Shown here piece after piece: positions 18,113-25,992 of a stretch of 64,000 nucleotides of DNA (its first letter is position 1; the number at the start of each line of letters is the position of its first letter). This stretch comes from FEB-12 sp964503315. GTDB lineage: Bacteria; Zixibacteria; MSB-5A5; GN15; FEB-12. The DNA is taken from contig CAZCZL010000005.1 of the NCBI GenBank assembly GCA_964503315.1, positions 175,267 through 239,266 on the forward strand, in the 5' to 3' direction. Under the pieces are notes generated by a model. The model did no database searches and was not told where the DNA came from. It saw nothing but the letters and a program-made list of their open reading frames with translations. The position numbers and the translations under genes were made by a program.

Positions 18113-18511
18113 TCAGACGAAACCGACACTTTTCGTGGCTGCTGTTATGATGTAACAGCGTTCGATATTTGAGTTGTCATCGGCGGGCACCAGGAAGAAA
18201 CCCGGTCGTCCGGGCTGATAGCCCGTGGTTGTTCCAAGCAATATCTCACCATCCGCAAACTCCACGCGGATCTTGCGCCCGAGTGGGGGACGTGAAGGAT
18301 CAAACTCTTTCGATTCGACACGCTGCGGATCACCCGCAAAATCCTTTACGAAGAACAGCGCCTTGAGGTCGCCCTTACGGACTTCTACGGGCTTTGCACC
18401 CACCGGGTCGTTCGTTACGTTCATATGAAAAATGTCTTTGGTCGGAAGGAAATCGGCGGTCATGCCTTTGAGTATTCTTCCGTCGGCGAATCGTGCCACT
18501 ACCTTGTTCAC
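18113..18511 (-). CDS. Small beta-rich protein with duplicated FADGxILxG motif (DUF6982-like)
   Basis: 132 residues from a GTG at 18511. GAGGAG lies seven bases before it, whereas the longer GTG at 18550 has no ribosome site. Two related halves begin VARFADGRILKG and VEFADGEILLG, each followed by a stretch with FHM or FFLVPAD. This resembles DUF6982-type domains found in Deltaproteobacteria and allied phyla, sometimes next to PATAN/DUF4388 proteins such as the one at 58871. There is no signal peptide, so it should be cytoplasmic. The function is unknown. Confidence 0.65.
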   Translation of the reverse strand: MNKVVARFADGRILKGMTADFLPTKDIFHMNVTNDPVGAKPVEVRKGDLKALFFVKDFAGDPQRVESKEFDPSRPPLGRKIRVEFADGEILLGTTTGYQPGRPGFFLVPADDNSNIERCYIITAATKSVGFV

Positions 18512-18893
18512 AGCCTTCTCCTCGAAAAGGTCCGATTCAACACCGGACACCGGAGCCTGCCAGTCTTTCTACGGCCTAAGCACTCCAAGATCAATCCGGT
18601 TCGCGCGTCATACCAGTCTTCTCTTTAGTATCGGCAATATGTCGAAAACAATGATTCTCCGAGGAATACCGGCATCCAATGGTTGCCGCTGATCGATCTG
18701 ATTGGATGATCGGAAGTGTGGCCGCGCGGGGAACTATCAAGCGGTCGCGGCATACTTTCAGGCCGAGACAACAAACTGGCCGATGGGGTGCTGGTTTGTC
18801 CTGTCGTGACGTCCAGGCAACCGTATACTCCCTGAAAAGTGGACCCTGAGCGGCTGTCAGGAGCACGAGAATTCCCTTGGATTGGGGAAATAG
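18512..18893. other. Divergent intergenic region, small DUF gene / PD40 kinase gene
   Basis: 382 bases without a supportable gene. Short open frames inside lack ribosome sites. Promoters for both flanking genes should lie here, but I cannot pick out convincing boxes. Confidence 0.4.
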
Positions 18894-21572
18894 TTGACCC
18901 ATATTGTCCAGACCAAAGCGCCAATCATCTTCAATCCGGGAGCACAAACGTTGGAAAAACCAGAACCTCTGGACGATAACACATCAACCTACAGCGTCCT
19001 CTCGGCGGGGACCAAAGTCGGCCACTATCAGATCATTGAGAAGATCGGCGCGGGGGGGATGGGCGAGGTGTACCTGGCGCAGGATGCAAAGCTCGACCGT
19101 CGGGTCGCGCTGAAATTCATGCCGGCGCAATACGCAAATGATCAGGATTTCGTCAATCGATTTCGGCGTGAGGCCCAGGCCGCGGCGCGCCTGGACCATC
19201 CCAATATCGTGACCGTCTTTGAAGTCGGCGAACATGCGGGTCGACCGTTCATTGTCATGCAGTACGTCGAGGGGCAGAATCTGCATGACCTTGCCCATGG
19301 AACGCCGATGCCGATGCATCGGACAATCGACATTGCGATCCAGATCTGTGAAGGACTCCAGAAGGCGCACGGGATCGGAGTGGTGCATCGCGATATCAAG
19401 ACCACCAATATTCTGCTCGACAACGACCGTCGTCCCAAGATCGTTGATTTCGGTCTGGCCACCATCCAGGGTGGAGAGAAGCTGACCAAAGTTGGTTCGA
19501 CCATCGGAACTGTGGCATATATGTCGCCGGAACAGGCGCAAGGCGGTGACGTAGACCAGCGGTCGGATCTCTTTTCGTTTGGCGTTGTGCTGTATGAGCT
19601 GATCGCTGGCAGAACCCCGTTCAAGCGTGATACTGATGTCGCGACAATGCGGGCCATCACGGCCGATTCTCCGGAGCCACTGGCGCGGTATCGAGCGAAT
19701 GTGCCGGATGATCTCCAACGGATAGTTGACAAGCTGCTTCAACGTGACCCAGCGCTGCGATACCAGACAGCGGGAGATGTCGCGGCGGATCTGAAGCGGA
19801 TGGCGATTAGCGGCAGTTCAGTTCAAGTCGCGCCTGTGACTGTCAAGAAGAGCACTTTATGGCTAAAGATTGTAATAGCAGCCGCAGTGGTTATTGCGGC
19901 CGTGGCTGCATTCATGAAAATGTCTACCAGTACTGTCGAGCCGCAAAGGGCTCAGGTTCAGTTCACACCAATAACCGATGACGGAACATCATACTCCGGC
20001 GCGATTTCTCCAGATGGAAAGTACCTGGCTATCGCCCGGACTGAAGGCGGCCAATTCAGTCTCTCGGTACGCCAAGTGGCAACCAAGACCTCGGTTCGCA
20101 TTTATGGGCCGATCGACAATGGTATTGGTTCGGTCGCCTTTTCACCGGATGGCAACTACATCTATTTCCTCGAGAGTGAATCCGGCAACCAGGCAATTCT
20201 GAAGCGCATTACCACACTGGGCGGTTCGCCGACCGCAATTCTGCGTAATGTACAGAGCCGGATCAGTTGGTCGCCTGACGGGTCGCAAATGGCGTTCGGG
20301 AGGGAAGATCGCAATTCAGGTGAGTTCGGCATTATTCTGGCGAACGCGGATGGTTCAAACGAACGGGTCCTCATCTCCGCTAAAGGTGCGTCCTGGTATA
20401 CCGGACCGGCCAGTTGGTCACCAGATGGCAAACTCATTCTGTGTGGACGGGGGAAGTGGAAGCCGAAGATTCATTCTGAATTAGTGGCGGTCCAGGTTGC
20501 GGACGGCAAAGAGGTTTGGCAAACGTCGCTCAACTGGTCGCTGGGCGGATTTGATCCGGTATGGCTTCCCGATGGGAAAACAATTCTGGTTTGTGCGCGG
20601 AGCGAAGCATCCACCGCCCGTTCCCAGATCTACCTAATTCAATACCCGAGTGGTAAGGCCGACCGTGTGTCGATAGACCTTGATCAATATTTCGGGTTGA
20701 ATGTAACCGCAGATGGACTTACGGCTGTAGTCTCGCAGTCCCAGGAACGATCCAACATCTGGGTTGGAGCGGGGACGGACTGGAAACAGATCACGACAGG
20801 TAAACAGGAAGGAATGTTCGGAGTTGAGTGGGGTTCCGACGACCATATCTACATTGCCAGCCAGCGAACTGATGCCACTGGGATCTGGAAATCGGCATTA
20901 GATGGTTCCGGCGCTGAGCAGGTCGTTTCGGGAGAATCAATAGTGTACAGTCCGTCAGTTTCTCCAGATGGTCGATCGATCACGTATACTTCTCTCAGCT
21001 TGGGCGTTCCTTCTATTTGGCGTGCGGACAGTGACGGGAAAAATGCCAAAGTGCTGACCGCCGACGGGGAAGATTACAAGCCGTCTTTTACTCCCGACGG
21101 CAAGTGGATCATCTTTATGTCCTGGCGCTCTGGACCGCTGCTCCTGTATCGAGTGCCGGCGATGGGCGGTGAGTTGGTTAAGATATCAGATCAATCGTTC
21201 AGCTCTCCCGCCATTTCACCTGATGGCAAGTCACTTGCGGGGTTCTATACTGACTCGACGGACTCAGAAGTAAAGATCGGCATACTGGAAATTGAGTCGG
21301 GAAGAGTGATCAAAACATTGTCGCGACCTGCGACGCTCGAAACCGATAAATTGGTCTGGACGAAGGATGGCAAGCATCTCATTGGTGTGGAGACGAAATC
21401 GAATATCTCCAACCTGGTGAGCTTGCCGATTGACGGCGGCGCACCTGACCAACTCACGCAGTTCTCGAGCGAAGCGATTCGGAGCTTTGCGCTGTCCCCT
21501 GATGGAAAGCGTTTTGTCCTGTCGCGCGGACCGGCAAATGTAGATCTGCTTTTCTTGAAGAATTTCAGGTGA
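18894..21572 (+). CDS. Eukaryotic-type Ser/Thr protein kinase with transmembrane helix and WD40-like (PD40) propeller
   Basis: 892 residues from a TTG codon; GGGGA about six bases upstream supports it and no in-frame ATG precedes the kinase domain. The kinase domain spans about residues 43-305: glycine loop GAGGMGEV, catalytic HRDIKTTN, DFGLA and SPEQ, so all core catalytic elements are present. A transmembrane helix (about 321-341) separates it from an external C-terminal region with repeated SPDGKYLA/SPDGSQMA strings typical of TolB/PD40 beta-propeller blades (about 350-890). The family is common in Acidobacteria, Planctomycetes and FCB genomes, and the propeller is presumed to sense an extracytoplasmic ligand. 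The gene appears monocistronic. Confidence 0.9.
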   Translation: MTHIVQTKAPIIFNPGAQTLEKPEPLDDNTSTYSVLSAGTKVGHYQIIEKIGAGGMGEVYLAQDAKLDRRVALKFMPAQYANDQDFVNRFRREAQAAARLDHPNIVTVFEVGEHAGRPFIVMQYVEGQNLHDLAHGTPMPMHRTIDIAIQICEGLQKAHGIGVVHRDIKTTNILLDNDRRPKIVDFGLATIQGGEKLTKVGSTIGTVAYMSPEQAQGGDVDQRSDLFSFGVVLYELIAGRTPFKRDTDVATMRAITADSPEPLARYRANVPDDLQRIVDKLLQRDPALRYQTAGDVAADLKRMAISGSSVQVAPVTVKKSTLWLKIVIAAAVVIAAVAAFMKMSTSTVEPQRAQVQFTPITDDGTSYSGAISPDGKYLAIARTEGGQFSLSVRQVATKTSVRIYGPIDNGIGSVAFSPDGNYIYFLESESGNQAILKRITTLGGSPTAILRNVQSRISWSPDGSQMAFGREDRNSGEFGIILANADGSNERVLISAKGASWYTGPASWSPDGKLILCGRGKWKPKIHSELVAVQVADGKEVWQTSLNWSLGGFDPVWLPDGKTILVCARSEASTARSQIYLIQYPSGKADRVSIDLDQYFGLNVTADGLTAVVSQSQERSNIWVGAGTDWKQITTGKQEGMFGVEWGSDDHIYIASQRTDATGIWKSALDGSGAEQVVSGESIVYSPSVSPDGRSITYTSLSLGVPSIWRADSDGKNAKVLTADGEDYKPSFTPDGKWIIFMSWRSGPLLLYRVPAMGGELVKISDQSFSSPAISPDGKSLAGFYTDSTDSEVKIGILEIESGRVIKTLSRPATLETDKLVWTKDGKHLIGVETKSNISNLVSLPIDGGAPDQLTQFSSEAIRSFALSPDGKRFVLSRGPANVDLLFLKNFR

Positions 21573-22017
21573 TTGCCAGATAGTAGCTTTTCGCAAGTCG
21601 GGCAACTCAAGCGATTGGCCTCGGACCAAAACACTTTAGCACACTTGCCGACGTTGGTGGGCAATGATTCCTTGAAGGGTTGATCGTAGTGTACACAGAG
21701 CTTTCCGGATTGGATTCTGATCGGAGAGAATGGGATCAGTCTGCGGGCACATTCCGCAACTAGACAGGGAGGTGCACCGAACGGAAACCCATTGGGCTAC
21801 CCCCTGGCTCCAGACATTGCACCAATAGCCATTTGCCGTAACTCATTTTAATGTAATAGCTTACCTATCTTCATGGCCTGACGCGGTGCCGCTCTTGCGT
21901 CGGGACCGGGCATCTCTGCCTTCTGCACCAAAATACCGTTATCACTTTCCGCTCCTTTCTGCGCGGATACAGATAGACAGTCACAACAATGTCAATCTGT
22001 AAGCGAAGGAGGAAGCC
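21573..22017. other. Intergenic region before the glycine-rich lipoprotein gene
   Basis: 445 bases with no open frame that has a ribosome site, no clear terminator for the kinase gene and no tRNA-like fold. The end carries GAAGGAGGAAGCC, the ribosome site of the next gene. Confidence 0.4.
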
Positions 22018-24036
22018 ATGAATTCACGGCTTACTAGTCGAATCACGTTACCCGGGGGGGCATTTCCGGACAGTAACCGGATAATCCCACGTATCGGCAC
22101 AATGGTCTTCGTCCTTGCGCTGCTGCTCTGTCTTATGAGCGGCTGCAGCAAAGACAGTTCACCTAGCGGTACTGGTCCGATTCCGGATCCGCCGCTTGAA
22201 GTCGTTTCGAATACCCCAACCGGCGGTGCGTCCGTAGCGCCGAGTAGCACCATCACAGTCACGTTCAATCGGGCTGTTGATCCTACGACCGTCACTGCGG
22301 CCTCATTCGTGGTAGCTAATGCCACCGGCAGCCGCGCGGTAAACGGATCGGTGGTGACATTTACACCTTCGACTCCCTTTAGCCAAGGAGTGCAGTATGT
22401 CGTGACCCTGACTACCGCGATCACGGATACACACGGCAAGTCACTGGCCAGCAATTACGATTTTTCATTTAATGTCGCCAGCTTGCCGACGGCTGACGCT
22501 GGTGCCACTCAAGTTGTCTCCAAGGGAGTTTCAGTTACGCTAAATGGTTCGGGAAGCAACGATCCGGATGGAGGCACCCTAACCTATGCCTGGACTCAGG
22601 TAGCGGGTCCATCGGTTGGAAATCTCACCGGCGTACAGCCGACCTTCACCGCTCCCGCCGAAGTAACTACCGTCATTTTTGATCTGGTAGTCTCAAATGG
22701 TGTGGTTGCGAGTGACCCTGATCGAATTGTCATCGTTATTGCGGAGGAAGGATCCAAGGCGATGTTCGTCTCTCCGAGTGGCAATGATGCCGATCCGGGG
22801 ACACTTGAGCTACCCAAGGCAACCATTCAGGCGGCCATGACCGCGGCTCAATCCACGCAGAGCGATCTTTATGTCGCCGCAGGAGTGTACAGTGGTTCTG
22901 TTGTCCTGGCAGATGGTGTCAGTATGTACGGTGGATTCATAGCCGACAGTTGGGAGAGGGATCTGGCTACCGCAGAGACCATAATTGAGGGGGGACAGTA
23001 CGCCATCACCGGAGCTAATGTCAGTCAACTCACAATTGAGGGTTTCACCATTCGCAGCGCCAATAGCGCAGCCAACGCGGGGAGCTCTGTAGGTATCAGT
23101 CTGCACAACAGCCTTGGCATTGTCATCAACAAGAACGCGCTTGAGATAGGCAATGGCGCGAATGGAAGCAACGGTGTTGATGCTAGTGATCGGACGGGAA
23201 GTGCGGATGGCGGCAACGTAGGTGCTGCCGCGTATTTTGCACTGACCTGCTCCGGCGCGGTTGGGGGCTCAGGCGGAAATGTCAATTATGGCAGGGATGG
23301 AGGACTGGGCGGTCGCTCCGGTGGAGCAAACGGTGGGTCGGATGGCTGGGACGGTGAGAATGGTGGAGGGAATGGCGGTTCCAAGGGCAGTTTTGCTGGT
23401 AACGGCTCGCCGGGATCGCCGGGGAATCCGGGAGATTCGGGACTCAGCGGCGATGCTGGACTGAGCTTTGGCTCAATTTCCAATGGTGCATACATAGCGG
23501 CTCACGGTCAGAATGGCGCCAACGGCGGCTACGGCTGGGGCGGCGGTGGCGGTGGTGGTGGCGGGGCAGGATTCTCGTGCTCTGCCAGCGGAGGCGGGGG
23601 AGGAGCCGGCGGACTCTACGGAATTGGCGGAACTCGCGGATTAGGTGGCGGCGGTTCAATTGGAATCATCCTGAGCGGCGGAACGGAAGCGACCATTACC
23701 AATAACAGCATAGCAACCGGTGACGGCGGCAACGGCGGCTATTCCGGAAAAGGGGGAGTTGGTCAGAATGGTGGCTCGGGTGCCAATGGTGGATCTGGCA
23801 ACGCCAATGGTGGCGCGGGTGGCCGTGGTGGAAACGGCGGCAAGGGCGGTAACGGGGGAGACGGCGGTTGTGGTGGCGGTGGTCCGGTGGTCGGAATCGT
23901 CGAAGCTGCCAGCAATTCCACTCGCACGAATAACTTCTTCACACTCGGAGTCGCCGGAATCGGCGGCGCACGCGGAGATGGTCGCGGTAAAGAAGGCGCC
24001 AACGGTGACCGCGCTGAATTCAAGAAGATAGACTGA
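22018..24036 (+). CDS. Surface lipoprotein with SbsA-Ig (Big_5), PKD-like, beta-helix and long glycine-rich region
   Basis: 672 residues with the ribosome site AAGGAGG five bases before the ATG. The signal sequence ends LMSGC (Cys43), then SKDSSPS, a lipoprotein linker. About 60-152 is a Big_5/SbsA Ig-like domain (VVSNTPTGGASVAPSSTI). About 157-245 is a PKD/REJ-like domain (GSGSNDPDGGTLTYAW). About 248-370 is a DUF1565/right-handed helix (FVSPSGNDADPGTLELPKATIQAA). Residues about 375-660 are a glycine/asparagine-rich stretch of GGNGG and GxNGGSG repeats reminiscent of mycobacterial PE_PGRS tails. The gene ends 64 bases before cytolysin-like gene B, and both mature proteins begin CSKDS, so they are probably co-transcribed and co-localised. 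Adhesion or a surface coat is a guess. Confidence 0.8.
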   Translation: MNSRLTSRITLPGGAFPDSNRIIPRIGTMVFVLALLLCLMSGCSKDSSPSGTGPIPDPPLEVVSNTPTGGASVAPSSTITVTFNRAVDPTTVTAASFVVANATGSRAVNGSVVTFTPSTPFSQGVQYVVTLTTAITDTHGKSLASNYDFSFNVASLPTADAGATQVVSKGVSVTLNGSGSNDPDGGTLTYAWTQVAGPSVGNLTGVQPTFTAPAEVTTVIFDLVVSNGVVASDPDRIVIVIAEEGSKAMFVSPSGNDADPGTLELPKATIQAAMTAAQSTQSDLYVAAGVYSGSVVLADGVSMYGGFIADSWERDLATAETIIEGGQYAITGANVSQLTIEGFTIRSANSAANAGSSVGISLHNSLGIVINKNALEIGNGANGSNGVDASDRTGSADGGNVGAAAYFALTCSGAVGGSGGNVNYGRDGGLGGRSGGANGGSDGWDGENGGGNGGSKGSFAGNGSPGSPGNPGDSGLSGDAGLSFGSISNGAYIAAHGQNGANGGYGWGGGGGGGGGAGFSCSASGGGGGAGGLYGIGGTRGLGGGGSIGIILSGGTEATITNNSIATGDGGNGGYSGKGGVGQNGGSGANGGSGNANGGAGGRGGNGGKGGNGGDGGCGGGGPVVGIVEAASNSTRTNNFFTLGVAGIGGARGDGRGKEGANGDRAEFKKID

Positions 24037-24100
24037 ACAAACAGGTATATGACGGAGTTGTTGCGTTCGCCAACGACTCCGGTTCGAAAGGAATAGAAAT

Positions 24101-25942
24101 ATGCAGGTCAAGAAATCACTTTCACTGCGCGCAGTGATACTGCTGAGTGTGATGTTGGGAGGCGGCTGTTCCAAAGACAGTCCCACCAACTCGCCGACAA
24201 GCAATAGCCAGTTTCAAAACGCGATAAATGCGGGGGGGACATTTGCTCCGGTTCAGGAAAAGAACGAGGTTGTCAGTTCTGATACCGTTATCGAGACCAT
24301 GAACAACGAACAGTATTTCTGCACAACCACTCGTTATTCAGTGGTCGAGGCGCCGGATAACTTTCCTACATTTGACCCGTTGTCGGAAGTCGTTTGGCCG
24401 GGAAATCTACTCCAGGGGAACAGCCTGACCAGCGCGACTCCGGCTCCGATACCGGTGAAACGGGCTGGAGGGACGATCGTCATGACAATCCTCAACGGTT
24501 CGCCATCAGCCAGTGAGCAGATCCCGGTGGTGGATCTGGCCAATGTAACCGAAGCTCAGAATGATATCATCGCCAGGGCGTCCAACACAATCCCTGCCCG
24601 GTTCAGTTTCACTTACGAGTCAGTCGGCTCTCGCGAACAACTGGCCCTGTCTCTGAAAGTGAAGGTGGAGAACCTGACCGGCGAACTGGGCACCTCGCTT
24701 GCCTTCAGTCAGGATCGAGAGTACAACCGATACGTTGTTCGCCTGGTCCAGTCATATTTCACCATGGCATATCAACTACCGACGTCGGTTGATGAGATCT
24801 TTGATCCGACAGTGACACCGGCCGATCTGTCTCCGTATATAGGCCCGGGGAATCCGGCGGCATTCATTTCTTCGGTCACGTACGGACGAATATTCTACTT
24901 ATTGATTGAGTCAACCTCTTCACTGACGAAAATGTCAGCCTCCATTGATGCTTCTTTCAATGCCGCTACAGTGGGAGGTTCGCTCGACGCAAATGCGACG
25001 TACCTGAAGGATCTGGAGAATGTCCGAGTGAAAGCGTTTGCCATGGGGGGCGAATCGTCAGCCGCCATCTCGGCTATCACGACCGATTTCAACACGCTCA
25101 AGCAATTTCTGGCGCAGGGTGGAATGATCAATACCGGCGTCCCGCTTTCGTATGTAGTACGCAGCCTGGCCAATCCATCACAAATCGTCAAGATCGGATT
25201 GGCCACTGAATACGATGTCAATCAGTGTGTCATGATAAGCGAAACGATCCCGAATCCGATCCTTTGGTATCGGCTGGATGATCCGCGCTATTTCGTGCGC
25301 GGAACCGGGGCCAACAGCGGGTATATCAGCAGACTCCTCAATGCGTTCGGAGATACGACTCACAATGCGGTGCCACCGAGTAAGACCTATGGCGCGGAGT
25401 ATCTTGCGGCCCAACTTAAGGGGGGGCAGCTTCCGGCAATGCGCTTCCGCGGCGGACTGACGACTGTAGACGGGAAGTTCCAGTTCCCCGGAGTAAAGTT
25501 TGCCGGATCCGACTATACTATCTTTGCTGTCGTTAGACTTCCTTCGTTGGCGATCAGCTATCCTGAGATGTTTCTCTTCGGGACCGGGACGAACCAGTTG
25601 ACCAGCTTGTCTGCGGGCTTTAGAGACAACATTCGGTTTACCATGTCGCATCAGAACTACACTATGGACGCCGTCTCGCCGGCATCACTTGATCTATGGA
25701 ATGTGGTGACGATCCGGTTCAGTCAAAGTGAGGGGATGTCGATCTGGGTGAACAATGATCCAACTCCGGCGGGAACAGATGCCGGCAAAACCAACGCACT
25801 GATCTCCTACCTGGGTGCGCGACTTGGGTCACAAAATGGCAGTCCGTTGCTCATGGCGGAGATCCGAGCATATGCGCATGCGGTGACCCAGGACGAACGA
25901 GAGGTGATCATCTCGTCTCTCTTGACCAAGTACGCGTTGTAG
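24101..25942 (+). CDS. Cholesterol-dependent-cytolysin-like lipoprotein B with LamG-type C-terminal domain
   Basis: 613 residues. Signal peptide to Cys23 (MLGGGCSKDS). Residues about 95-377 align by eye with domains 1-3 of thiol-activated cytolysins: WPGNLLQGNSL, PIPVKRAGGTIVMTI, SVGSREQLALSL, the signature SSVTYGRIFYLLIEST (258-273), AFAMGGESS, and PLSYVVRSL, where domain 4 would start. The undecapeptide is missing. Residues about 385-613 form instead a concanavalin A/LamG-like jelly roll (PILWYRLDD, TIFAVVRLPS, WNVVTIRFS, SIWVNND, GSPLLMAEIRAYAHAVT). Compared with the homologue at 8597 the pore-forming core is conserved and the C-terminal recognition module is entirely different. GGAA precedes the ATG. 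Glycan targeting by the LamG fold is inference. Confidence 0.78.
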   Translation: MQVKKSLSLRAVILLSVMLGGGCSKDSPTNSPTSNSQFQNAINAGGTFAPVQEKNEVVSSDTVIETMNNEQYFCTTTRYSVVEAPDNFPTFDPLSEVVWPGNLLQGNSLTSATPAPIPVKRAGGTIVMTILNGSPSASEQIPVVDLANVTEAQNDIIARASNTIPARFSFTYESVGSREQLALSLKVKVENLTGELGTSLAFSQDREYNRYVVRLVQSYFTMAYQLPTSVDEIFDPTVTPADLSPYIGPGNPAAFISSVTYGRIFYLLIESTSSLTKMSASIDASFNAATVGGSLDANATYLKDLENVRVKAFAMGGESSAAISAITTDFNTLKQFLAQGGMINTGVPLSYVVRSLANPSQIVKIGLATEYDVNQCVMISETIPNPILWYRLDDPRYFVRGTGANSGYISRLLNAFGDTTHNAVPPSKTYGAEYLAAQLKGGQLPAMRFRGGLTTVDGKFQFPGVKFAGSDYTIFAVVRLPSLAISYPEMFLFGTGTNQLTSLSAGFRDNIRFTMSHQNYTMDAVSPASLDLWNVVTIRFSQSEGMSIWVNNDPTPAGTDAGKTNALISYLGARLGSQNGSPLLMAEIRAYAHAVTQDEREVIISSLLTKYAL

Positions 25943-25952
25943 GGATACGAAG

Positions 25953-25992
25953 GATCAAGCGGTCGGATCCAGAGAGGTCCGCCCGCTTGATC
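25953..25992. terminator. Convergent hairpin overlapping the kinase stop codon
   Basis: Arms GATCAAGCGG (25953-25962) and CCGCTTGATC (25983-25992) are perfectly complementary, with further imperfect pairing inside. It lies between convergent genes and reaches the TGA of the TPR-kinase. No T tract follows on either side. Confidence 0.5.
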
